Shown here: positions 1 to 6,194 of the stretch, in pieces | Position numbering within the stretch: position 1 is the stretch's first letter | How the letters are laid out: the number at the start of each line of letters is the position of its first letter | Source of the DNA: Nitrospirota bacterium | Lineage (GTDB): Bacteria; Nitrospirota; Nitrospiria; Nitrospirales; UBA8639 | Direction of reading: 5' to 3' | Assembly: GCA_020348185.1 (NCBI GenBank) | Contig: CP070743.1 | Span: forward strand, 247,106 to 253,892 | Length of the DNA stretch: 6,787 nucleotides | Notes under the pieces: model-generated | The model's database searches: none | Told to the model about the DNA's origin: nothing | Seen by the model: the letters and a program-made list of their open reading frames with translations, nothing else | Made by a program: the position numbers and the translations under genes

Positions 1-963
1 GGAGGGTATTTGGTGATTACGACGTCCATGAAGCCTGGAGCATTTTTTTCCTTTTTGACAGCGATGTTTATGGCGTACACGCCGATCAAGCGTTTGAGCA
101 ATGCCAATCAGTCAATCCAAAACGCGCTGGCAGCGGCCCAACGTGTGTTCGACGTTCTGGATATTGAAAATGAGCAAGATAAGGATATCGGGAAACAGTC
201 CCTCCCGCCTATTTCCCGTTCACTAGAGTTTCGCAATGTGAGTTTTACCTATGAAGGTTCAGAGGAACAGGCATTGCGCAATATTTCCTTAACGATTCGA
301 GTCGGGGAAGTGGTGGCCTTAGTGGGCAGTAGCGGTAGTGGTAAATCGACCTTGGTCAGTTTGGTTCCAAGGTTTTATCGGCCCACCGAGGGACAGATAT
401 TTATTGATGGGCACGATATTCGCCAGGTGGCACGTGCCTCGTTGCGCCGTCAGATTGGAATTGTTTCTCAGGAAACTGTTCTTTTTGATGATACGGTCAA
501 AAACAATATTGCCTACGGCCGGCCGGAGGCCAGTGATGAGGAAGTGGTTCAGGCCGCAAAGGCCGCCTTTGCCATGGAATTTATCGAGCGGCTGCCTCTG
601 GGCCTTGAGACGCTGGTCGGTGAAAATGGAGTCAAACTTTCCGGGGGACAACGACAGCGCCTGGCGATTGCCCGGGCTATTCTCCGAGATCCTCCGATTC
701 TTATTTTGGATGAAGCCACATCCTCTCTTGACTCTGAATCTGAAAGACTCGTCCAGGGGGCGTTGTCGAATCTGATGAAGGACCGGACGACCTTGGTCAT
801 CGCCCATCGCCTGTCGACTATTCAACACGCTGATCGAATCGTGGTCCTCGACAAAGGTAAAATTGTGGAAATGGGAACCCATGAAGAATTGCTGCAGAAA
901 AGTGGGCAGTACACCCGACTCCACCAGACGCAATTTGCGATCTCGACAGCTGAAGCCTTTTAA
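1..963 (+). CDS. msbA: Lipid A export ABC transporter MsbA, 3' part (5' end outside window)
   Basis: This is the C-terminal part of a half-size ABC exporter; the frame is already open at base 1, so the start and most of the membrane domain lie upstream. MsbA acts as an inner-membrane homodimer that flips lipid A-core from the cytoplasmic to the periplasmic leaflet using ATP. The first 30 or so residues (GGYLV..., then FFSFLTAMFMAYTPIKRL) match the end of the last membrane helix in this family. The nucleotide-binding domain follows. Counting from the TTG at base 10, it shows Walker A GSSGSGKST (106-114), Q-loop Gln154, signature LSGGQ (210-214), Walker B ILILDEATSSLD (230-241) and switch His266. 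All ATPase motifs are intact. The ABC-exporter call is certain; lipid A as substrate is inferred from the family resemblance and the LPS neighbours. The next gene starts 14 bases after the stop, which suggests co-transcription. Confidence 0.93.
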   Translation, partial: GGYLVITTSMKPGAFFSFLTAMFMAYTPIKRLSNANQSIQNALAAAQRVFDVLDIENEQDKDIGKQSLPPISRSLEFRNVSFTYEGSEEQALRNISLTIRVGEVVALVGSSGSGKSTLVSLVPRFYRPTEGQIFIDGHDIRQVARASLRRQIGIVSQETVLFDDTVKNNIAYGRPEASDEEVVQAAKAAFAMEFIERLPLGLETLVGENGVKLSGGQRQRLAIARAILRDPPILILDEATSSLDSESERLVQGALSNLMKDRTTLVIAHRLSTIQHADRIVVLDKGKIVEMGTHEELLQKSGQYTRLHQTQFAISTAEAF

Positions 964-977
964 CCGGGAAGGGTTTA

Positions 978-1639
978 ATGGTGAAGAATTTTCAGAAATG
1001 GATTAAACTGAATCTGCTTCCTCCTCTTGGGGCCGGACTCATTACATTCCTGGGAAAGTGTATTCGGATTTCTTCTCAGGGCGAGAAGAAAATAGACGAA
1101 TTGTACAAAAATGGTCACCAGCTGATTATTGTATTTTGGCATGGGCAGCAGTTAATGATGCCGTTAGGGTATAGGGGGAAACTCGCCTATATTTTGATTA
1201 GCCAACATCGGGATGGGGAATTGATTTATCGAATTGTGCGTCGATTTGGATTTCGATCGGTGAGAGGTTCGACGACCAGAGGTGGGACGCTGGCGCTTCG
1301 GCAACTCATCCGGCATGGTCGTCAGGGAGCTGACTTAGTCGTCACGCCTGATGGTCCCCAAGGACCTCGGCACCAGGTTCAGGGTGAAGTTTTGTCATTA
1401 GCCAAACTGACTGGATTTCCCATTGTGCCGGTCAGTTTTATGTGCTCAAAAAAAAAATCTTTCCGAGTTGGGACCGGTTTATGGTCCCGTATCCGTGGGG
1501 GAAGGGCATATTTATGTGGGGAAATCCTATGTGGATTGATGCGAATGCGACCCCCACTGAACTGGAATCCAAGCGCGTTGAGTTAGAAAAGGCCTTGAAT
1601 CGGGTAACCAGTGATGCCGAAGCGGCGGTTCAGGGTTAG
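978..1639 (+). CDS. DUF374 / LPLAT-superfamily acyltransferase (LpxJ-like), frame broken at a poly-A run
   Basis: This resembles the DUF374 family (lysophospholipid acyltransferase superfamily). Characterised members, named LpxJ in epsilonproteobacteria, add a secondary acyl chain to lipid A, so a late lipid A acyltransferase on the inner membrane is likely. Visible motifs are FWHG (53-56), SQHRDGE (75-81), VRGSTTRGG (95-103) and TPDGPQGPR (123-131). A ribosome site GAAGGG (968-973) sits 4 bases before the ATG. The starting frame runs to a stop at 1584-1586 (202 aa), but its last ~42 residues look unlike the family. The expected C-terminus (IFPSWDRFMVPYPWGKG...) lies in the -1 frame from base 1457 to the stop at 1639. 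Joining the frames gives about 220 aa, the usual length. The switch falls in ten A at 1448-1457. It may be a sequencing error, a real mutation, or slippage that restores the full protein. Family call is firm; function is inferred. Confidence 0.8.
1448..1457 (+). other. Run of ten A at the frameshift point of the acyltransferase gene
   Basis: Ten consecutive A follow CTC. In the upstream frame they read TCA AAA AAA AAA TCT, giving SKKKSF. With one more A they would read TCA AAA AAA AAA ATC TTT, giving SKKKIF followed by the family-like PSWDRF. The run can serve as a site for RNA polymerase slippage or for -1 ribosomal slippage (A AAA AAA heptamers), and it is equally a classic place for a sequencing indel. 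The sequence alone does not separate these. Confidence 0.75.
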
Positions 1640-1759
1640 GGCTCACCGAAGAAATCTTGGTTCGATACATTCCGAAATAGTTCGCTTGGGCACTGACGCG
1701 ACACCGTGCTTTCCGACTCCTAGATATCTACCACCCTGAGACATTTTGACTCTAAAGCC

Positions 1760-3130
1760 ATGGGTTATCTCATATACAATATCCTCTTACTCCTCGCGTC
1801 TCCTGTTATTTTGGGCGTTCTCCTGGCAAAAAAACGGTGCCGACGAGGACTGCCCCAACGCTTCGGGTGGATCTCTCGTGAGAACGATCCCTCTGAATCT
1901 CCTGTGGTTTGGATTCATGCGGTCTCTTTGGGGGAGGTGATCACCATCGTCCCCTTTGTGAAATCCCTGAAAGCTCGGTATCCCGATTGGACCTTTCTCG
2001 TTTCGACCATTACTGAAACCGGTCGAGAAGCTGTTGAACAGCGGTTGGCTGACGTCGCGCTTCATTGTTATTTACCACTTGACTTCCCTTGGGTGGTCGA
2101 GGCGTACGTTCGGAAATTTCGTCCGGCGGCTTTTGTGTTTGTTGAAACTGAACTGTGGCCGAATCTGTTGAAATGTTTCGCTCGCCATGGGGTTCCCACA
2201 TTTCTCGTCAATGGTCGTTTATCATCTCGGTCGTATAACCGTTACCGTCTGATTAAGGGGTTCATGGAAAAAGTTCTTTCTTTTGTTGACCTCTTTCTTA
2301 TGCAATCGGACAGAGATGTTCAGCGTATTCGAGACCTGGGGGCCTCTTCAGAGCGCGTATTCCGGACCGGAAATATGAAATTTGATCAGGAAAGTCAATC
2401 GTCGTCTATCTCCTCGCCTCGGATCACAAGATCCGCCCTTGGATTAGCGGAACATGAAGAGTTGATAGTGGCAGGGAGTACGCATTCAGAGGAGGAAGAT
2501 GACCTTCTTGGTTGTTATACTCATCTTATTCGTGAACATTCGGCCAGTATTCTTTTGATTGCGCCTCGTCATGTGGAGCGGGTGGAAAATGTGGAAACCA
2601 AGGTTCGTGCGGCCGGGTTGGTCTCTGTCCGACGCAGCGCAATGAACCATGCCAAAGGAGAAGAACCCAAAGGAAAAGGCCCACGGGTCATCATTCTTGA
2701 CACCAGGGGGGAATTGGCAGATGTGTATGCCCTGGGGCGGGTCGCCTTTGTGGGGGGAACCTTGGTGCCTGTTGGCGGACACAATCTTTTAGAGCCAGCC
2801 AGGTGGGGAAAGCCTGTTTATTTTGGGCCGTACACCGATCATTGTTCCGAAATCGCCCACCTTTTGGTTCAGGCAGGCGGTGGAATTCAAGTCAAGGATG
2901 TCGAGGAATTATCCGAACAGTTCCTTCAAGCCTTTAACAACCCTTCTTTAATGCAACGCATGGGTTCTGCTGCACGCAGTGTGGTACAAGCCAATCAAGG
3001 TGTCATGAGACAAAACCTTGATTTGATCGTGTCCCATCTGGAAGACCCTCAACACCACTCTCGACTCCTGTCATCTTCCAATTTTGAGGTCCAAGGCTTA
3101 AAGTCCAAAGTTCAAGGTTCAAAAGTCTAA
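1760..3130 (+). CDS. waaA: 3-deoxy-D-manno-octulosonic acid (Kdo) transferase
   Basis: WaaA (KdtA) transfers Kdo from CMP-Kdo to lipid IVA at the cytoplasmic face of the inner membrane; whether it adds one, two or more Kdo cannot be read from sequence. The N-terminus is a hydrophobic anchor (about 4-23). The N-terminal Kdo-transferase domain follows, with HAVSLGE (53-59), whose Glu59 corresponds to the catalytic Glu of the family, STITETG (82-88) and ETELWPN (129-135). The C-terminal GT-B half has AGSTHSEEE (238-246), APRH (268-271) and VGGTLVPVGGHNLLEPA (331-347). At 456 aa it is some 25-30 residues longer than E. coli WaaA. The final 16 residues (from Asn441) are read from 7-base repeats and are probably not functional protein. 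ATG 1760 is the first start in frame; the ribosome site before it is weak. A 120-base gap with no recognisable gene or clear promoter separates it from the acyltransferase. Confidence 0.95.
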   Translation: MGYLIYNILLLLASPVILGVLLAKKRCRRGLPQRFGWISRENDPSESPVVWIHAVSLGEVITIVPFVKSLKARYPDWTFLVSTITETGREAVEQRLADVALHCYLPLDFPWVVEAYVRKFRPAAFVFVETELWPNLLKCFARHGVPTFLVNGRLSSRSYNRYRLIKGFMEKVLSFVDLFLMQSDRDVQRIRDLGASSERVFRTGNMKFDQESQSSSISSPRITRSALGLAEHEELIVAGSTHSEEEDDLLGCYTHLIREHSASILLIAPRHVERVENVETKVRAAGLVSVRRSAMNHAKGEEPKGKGPRVIILDTRGELADVYALGRVAFVGGTLVPVGGHNLLEPARWGKPVYFGPYTDHCSEIAHLLVQAGGGIQVKDVEELSEQFLQAFNNPSLMQRMGSAARSVVQANQGVMRQNLDLIVSHLEDPQHHSRLLSSSNFEVQGLKSKVQGSKV

Positions 3131-3174
3131 GAGCCCTGACGTGAAACCTGAAACCTGAAACGTGAAACTTTGAA
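3088..3174. repeat. 7-base degenerate repeats in opposed orientation at the waaA-lpxK junction
   Basis: The left block (3088-3122) reads as five 7-base units: GGTCCAA, GGCTTAA, AGTCCAA, AGTTCAA, GGTTCAA. The right block (3140-3174) reads CGTGAAA, CCTGAAA, CCTGAAA, CGTGAAA, CTTTGAA, which is the same kind of unit on the other strand. The two blocks are therefore inverted with respect to each other, about 17 bases apart, and can pair imperfectly. The left block encodes the WaaA tail and the right block overlaps the TTG used here as the LpxK start. The units match those at 5360-5513. I know of no established name or function for them. Confidence 0.8.
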
Positions 3175-4276
3175 CGCTGCTCCCCGACCTCACTCTCAAG
3201 AATCCTGGGTTCACAAACATATTCCCATTCTCCTCGATCTCATGACCATTCCTTATGGAATGGCGGTTCGAGCTCGTGTCCGGTTATACGAGCAAGGGTG
3301 GTTATCGCAACGTCGGTTATCGTGTCCCGTTATTAGCATTGGGAATTTAACTGTTGGCGGAACAGGGAAAACTCCATTTGTGATGTGGGTCGCCCAATGG
3401 CTGCAATCGCAGGGAAAACGAATTGGAATCCTCAGCCGAGGGTATCGAAGAACAAAGGAATCCACCTTTCTTTTGGTGTCTGACGGACGGGAGGTGCTGG
3501 TAGACGCAAAGGAAGCTGGAGACGAACCCTTTCTTATGGCCAAAAATTGTCCTGGTGTGGTGGTAGCGGTGGGAAGTGACCGGTTTAAACTCGGTCAGTG
3601 GGTGTTAACTCAATCAGAGATTGATTGCTTCATTTTGGATGATGGGTTTCAACACTTAGGTCTCTATCGAGATCTGAATTTTTTACTTGTTGATGGCTCC
3701 GATTCCTTTGGACTTGAAAAATTGTTGCCCTCAGGGCGGCTGCGCGAGCCGATCTCAGCTGCTGGAAGGGCTACGGCTGTCGTGGTCACTCGTGCTGATC
3801 TCATGACCGACCCAGAAAAAATTTGTGGTCCTTTACAGGCGGCCATGGGGCGATCCGTTGATCCCATTCGGATTGAGTTTCAGCCCAAATCTCTCTCTTG
3901 CTTGTCAGCTAATGAGGAGCAACCCATCAGTTGGGCTTCCGGAAAAAATGCGCTGATCTTTAGTGGAATTGGAAATGCCATGGCCTTTCGAACCACCGTG
4001 GCCAATATGGGGGTCAACATTCTGGATGAGATCGTCTTTCCTGATCATTGGGCCTATGGCGCGTCAGATCTTGAAGCCGTTCGCCGACGAATGCGTCAGG
4101 TGAAGGCCTCCTGCGCGTTGACCACTGAGAAAGATGCCGTGAAACTTAATCCCTTCATACAGGATGGTGATGGAATATGGGCGGTTCATCTCAGCGTTGA
4201 AGTCAAGGATGGGGAAGGCCGGTTAATTCGATGGTTGAACGATCTGAATAATGGGGCCGTATCGGTGTCAGGTTAA
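3170..4276 (+). CDS. lpxK: Tetraacyldisaccharide 4'-kinase (lipid A 4'-kinase)
   Basis: LpxK uses ATP to phosphorylate the 4' position of tetraacyldisaccharide-1-phosphate, making lipid IVA at the inner-membrane surface, the substrate of WaaA encoded just upstream. Motifs in order: a hydrophobic N-terminal helix (about 17-30), PVISIGNLTVGGTGKTP (53-69) with the P-loop GGTGKT, SRGYRR (89-94), GDEP (117-120), DDGFQH (157-162), LLPSGRLREP (185-194), FPDHWAY (290-296) and TTEKDAVKL (318-326). The length of 368 aa is normal or slightly long. Start choice is uncertain. TTG 3170 gives the N-terminal helix expected in the family but lies at the edge of the 7-base repeats and has no clear ribosome site. 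ATG 3242 would remove residues that relatives possess. An in-frame stop at 3149-3151 limits any further extension. The gap to WaaA is 39 bases and to WaaF under 40, so translation is probably coupled within one transcript. Confidence 0.94.
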   Translation: MNAAPRPHSQESWVHKHIPILLDLMTIPYGMAVRARVRLYEQGWLSQRRLSCPVISIGNLTVGGTGKTPFVMWVAQWLQSQGKRIGILSRGYRRTKESTFLLVSDGREVLVDAKEAGDEPFLMAKNCPGVVVAVGSDRFKLGQWVLTQSEIDCFILDDGFQHLGLYRDLNFLLVDGSDSFGLEKLLPSGRLREPISAAGRATAVVVTRADLMTDPEKICGPLQAAMGRSVDPIRIEFQPKSLSCLSANEEQPISWASGKNALIFSGIGNAMAFRTTVANMGVNILDEIVFPDHWAYGASDLEAVRRRMRQVKASCALTTEKDAVKLNPFIQDGDGIWAVHLSVEVKDGEGRLIRWLNDLNNGAVSVSG

Positions 4277-4304
4277 TTATTGTTGAATCGAGGTTGAGGG
4301 AAAC

Positions 4305-4309
4305 GAGGG
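4305..4309 (+). promoter_or_regulatory. Ribosome binding site (GAGGG) that favours GTG 4315 for waaF
   Basis: GAGGG at 4305-4309 lies 5 bases before the GTG at 4315, normal Shine-Dalgarno spacing. The earlier in-frame TTG at 4294 has GAGG directly abutting it (4290-4293), too close to act. The GTG start also places the conserved ILVRAPNWIGD motif near the N-terminus, as in relatives. Confidence 0.5.
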
Positions 4310-4314
4310 TTCTC

Positions 4315-5394
4315 GTGGGTTCTATATCACATATTCTTGTTCGGGCCCCCAATTGGATTGGCGATGCCGTTATGGGGACCCCGGCATTAATGGATTTACG
4401 TGCGGCTTACCCTGAGTCTACGATCACATTATGGGCTCGTCCGACCATAGCCGAACTGTTAAGGGGGCATCCTGGTATTGATGAGGTATTCATTTATGAT
4501 CACAAGGCAAGACACAAAGGGCTGTTCGGAAAGATGGCGTTAATTCGTGAAATGCGCGCACGACACTTTGGTATGGCTCTTCTCCTACAAAATGCCTTTG
4601 AAGCGGCCTTGTTGACCTTCCTTTCGGGCGTTCGGGAACGTTGGGGGTATATGACGGATGGGCGTCGCCTATTCCTTTCCCGAGCGATTCCCGTTCCAAA
4701 GCAGGCGGGGCGTGTTCATCAGGTGGAGTATTTCCAACGATTGATTGGTGAACTGACAGGCGTACAGACCAAACGTGCTCCGAACCTGGTGGTACAAGAA
4801 GAAGAGGAACAGCTTGTCGATAAAGAATTTCCCAGTCTGGCTCGAGGCAATGCTGATGAGGTGATCGGGGTCAATCCCGGTTCGGTTTATGGGACGGCAA
4901 AGAGATGGTTGCCGGAGCGATTTGCAGAGGCTGCCGATCAAATAATAGAAAATCGCCAAAGAGCGCTGTCTCCGGAGCAGGTGGTTAAATGTGTCATTGT
5001 GGGAGGACCCGGAGAAGAAGATTTGGGACGGACCGTCGGCCGGTATATGAAACATCCGTCAATCGTCCTGTCCGGAAAAACCACGATTCGCCAGCTTTTA
5101 GTCATCATCAAGCGGTGTTCGTTATTTCTGACCAATGATACTGGTCCTATGCATATCGCCTGTGCCTTTGGGGTACCCGTCGTCGCCATTTTTGGATCCA
5201 CCGATCCGGCTCATACTGCTCCGCCTTCCAATTTGAGCAGGACTGTGAGATCCACAGTCAGATGTTCTCCATGTCTCTTACGGCATTGTCCCATTGATCA
5301 TCGCTGTATGACCGGCATATCCGTAGAAGACGTATGCCAAGCGGCGTTAAAAGTCGGAGTTTCAGGTTCCAAGTTTCAGGTTTCAAGTGAGTAA
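4315..5394 (+). CDS. waaF: ADP-heptose:LPS heptosyltransferase (family GT9, WaaF-like)
   Basis: A cytoplasmic, membrane-associated GT-B enzyme that transfers L-glycero-D-manno-heptose from ADP-heptose to the LPS inner core. Numbered from GTG 4315 it has ILVRAPNWIGDAVMGTPAL near the N-terminus (7-25), VNPGSVYGTAKRWLPERF (186-203), VIVGGPGEED (228-236), NDTGPMHIA (274-282) and GSTDPAHTAPP (294-304). The NDTGPMH and GSTDP motifs belong to the donor-binding half. Near the C-terminus is CSPCLLRHCPIDHRCM (317-332), four Cys spaced C-x2-C-x4-C-x5-C, a pattern I associate with WaaF-type members of this family. Length is 359 aa, or 366 if TTG 4294 is used. The final ~10 residues (SGSKFQVSSE) are encoded by 7-base repeats. 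WaaF (second heptose) rather than WaaC is favoured by the APNWIGD motif, but the acceptor is not proved. GmhB downstream helps make the donor. Confidence 0.9.
   Translation: MGSISHILVRAPNWIGDAVMGTPALMDLRAAYPESTITLWARPTIAELLRGHPGIDEVFIYDHKARHKGLFGKMALIREMRARHFGMALLLQNAFEAALLTFLSGVRERWGYMTDGRRLFLSRAIPVPKQAGRVHQVEYFQRLIGELTGVQTKRAPNLVVQEEEEQLVDKEFPSLARGNADEVIGVNPGSVYGTAKRWLPERFAEAADQIIENRQRALSPEQVVKCVIVGGPGEEDLGRTVGRYMKHPSIVLSGKTTIRQLLVIIKRCSLFLTNDTGPMHIACAFGVPVVAIFGSTDPAHTAPPSNLSRTVRSTVRCSPCLLRHCPIDHRCMTGISVEDVCQAALKVGVSGSKFQVSSE
5360..5388 (+). repeat. Left arm of a 29-base inverted repeat made of 7-base units (end of waaF)
   Basis: Four 7-base units (TTTCAGG, TTCCAAG, TTTCAGG, TTTCAAG) fill 5360-5387 inside the last codons of waaF. 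Aligned with the complement of 5485-5513, the arm matches at 26 of 29 positions; mismatches are at 5369, 5376 and 5386. The waaF stop (5392-5394) lies just past the arm. Confidence 0.88.
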
Positions 5395-5484
5395 CAACCT
5401 TAAATTATCTCGCGAGCAGACCATACTGAATCGTTAACTGAAGTAACGGTAAAATCAGAGAGAAAGAACATATTTTTTTTATTA

Positions 5485-5513
5485 ACCTGAAACCTGTAAC
5501 TTGAAACCTGAAA
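5485..5513 (-). repeat. Right arm of the inverted repeat (start of gmhB)
   Basis: Four 7-base units, CCTGAAA, CCTGTAA, CTTGAAA, CCTGAAA (5486-5513), complement those at 5360-5387. The arm contains the only common start codon available to gmhB, TTG 5501-5503, which would pair with 5370-5372 if the RNA folded. The 96-base loop (5389-5484) holds the waaF stop, a CTCGCGAG palindrome (5409-5416), a small stem ATCGTTA/TAACGGT (5430-5436 with 5444-5450, one G-T pair), and a run of eight T (5473-5480). I see no gene in it. Confidence 0.88.
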
Positions 5514-6079
5514 TTACCCCTACCGTTTTTCTCGATCGTGACGGGACGCTAAACCGCGATACTGGATATATTACGTCGCCAGCTGAGCTAAATCTGTTTC
5601 CCGGTGTGGTTGAGGCCATTGTCCGATTGAAGCAGGGGGGAAGCCGGGTGGTCATTATCACCAATCAATCGGGGATCGCCCGTGGATTAATGACGGAGGA
5701 TGATCTTCATATGATTCATAGAAAACTCGAGCGTGAATTAGTAAAGGAGGGTGGGTGCCTTGATGGGATATTTTTCTGCTCCCATCATCCGGATGATGCC
5801 TGTCAGTGCAGAAAGCCGAAACCTGGACTTATCCTGCGAGCGGCCAAAGAATTAGATCTAAACCTGTCACGCAGTTATTATGTTGGTGATAAAGTCATTG
5901 ATATGCAGTTAGCCAATGCGGTGGGGTCGAAGGCGGTGTTGGTGATGACCAGCGAGTACAGTCAGGAGGCTGTTCAGGCCATGGAAAATAATGAAATTCG
6001 AGTTGCGTTTGTAGCCGAAAATTTTTCTGAAGCGGCGAATTGGATTTTACAGGATACGGCGGCCGTCGAATTGAATTAA
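5501..6079 (+). CDS. gmhB: D-glycero-D-manno-heptose-1,7-bisphosphate 7-phosphatase
   Basis: GmhB removes the 7-phosphate from heptose 1,7-bisphosphate in the cytoplasm, a step on the route to ADP-heptose, the donor used by the heptosyltransferase upstream. It is a HAD-superfamily phosphatase: motif I DRDGTLN (12-18; nucleophile Asp12, acid/base Asp14), motif II ITNQSG (53-58; Thr54), CRKPKPG (103-109) with the motif III Arg/Lys, and motif IV GDK (129-131; Asp130). The family's zinc loop is present as Cys93, His95, Cys101 and Cys103. Its 192 aa is typical. TTG 5501 is the only ATG/GTG/TTG between the in-frame stop at 5483-5485 and motif I. It lies inside a 7-base repeat arm and has no evident Shine-Dalgarno sequence, so initiation may be weak or structured. 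Histidinol-phosphatase domains of HisB are related, but the zinc-loop pattern and LPS context favour GmhB. Anomer preference cannot be read from the sequence. Confidence 0.93.
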   Translation: MKPEITPTVFLDRDGTLNRDTGYITSPAELNLFPGVVEAIVRLKQGGSRVVIITNQSGIARGLMTEDDLHMIHRKLERELVKEGGCLDGIFFCSHHPDDACQCRKPKPGLILRAAKELDLNLSRSYYVGDKVIDMQLANAVGSKAVLVMTSEYSQEAVQAMENNEIRVAFVAENFSEAANWILQDTAAVELN

Positions 6080-6104
6080 CCTTCCCAAGCCCATTGCTTG
6101 AAGG
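6080..6104 (+). terminator. Possible hairpin directly after gmhB, without a T-run
   Basis: CAAGC (6086-6090) pairs with GCTTG (6096-6100) around the loop CCATT, and CCTT (6080-6083) pairs with AAGG (6101-6104) across a two-base CC bulge. It begins one base after the gmhB stop. No T-tract follows, so it is not a standard intrinsic terminator; it could be a 3'-end stabilising hairpin or chance. Confidence 0.25.
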
Positions 6105-6151
6105 GGATACAGTTTCTGGATTCAACAACAACCCTTCCTCTCTGAATTGCA

Positions 6152-6168
6152 TTGAATTTTGGACTTTA
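6152..6168 (-). repeat. Probable remnant of the 7-base repeat family ahead of the glycosyltransferase gene
   Basis: The complement of 6152-6168 reads TAAAGTCCAAAATTCAA. It matches 3099-3115 (TAAAGTCCAAAGTTCAA) at 16 of 17 positions. It is in the same orientation, relative to the gene that follows, as the right blocks at the other two junctions. One short match could be chance. Confidence 0.45.
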
Positions 6169-6194
6169 CGCTTCTTGAATTGTCATAGGTTACT

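Noticed and set aside
319..933. Long minus-strand open frame opposite msbA
   Set aside because: It is the antisense shadow of the ATPase domain; its translation has no recognisable motif, and the plus frame carries every ABC motif.
1442..1639. Separate small gene after the acyltransferase
   Set aside because: Its translation continues the DUF374 family sequence (SWDRF, then VPYPWGKG), so it is the frameshifted end of the same gene, not an independent one.
3088..3174. CRISPR array or REP/BIME element at the 7-base repeats
   Set aside because: Units are 7 bases and contiguous with no unique spacers, so not CRISPR; they lack the GC-rich palindromic core of REP elements.
4669..5055. Minus-strand open frame of 128 codons opposite waaF
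   Set aside because: Lies wholly inside a well-conserved glycosyltransferase gene and its product resembles nothing I recognise.
5430..5450. Small stem ATCGTTA/TAACGGT as a terminator between waaF and gmhB
   Set aside because: Short and AT-rich with one wobble pair and no T-run directly after it; the eight T at 5473-5480 are too far away.
5895..6152. Minus-strand open frame across the end of gmhB and the following gap
   Set aside because: Proline- and serine-rich translation with no motif; most of it is antisense to gmhB.
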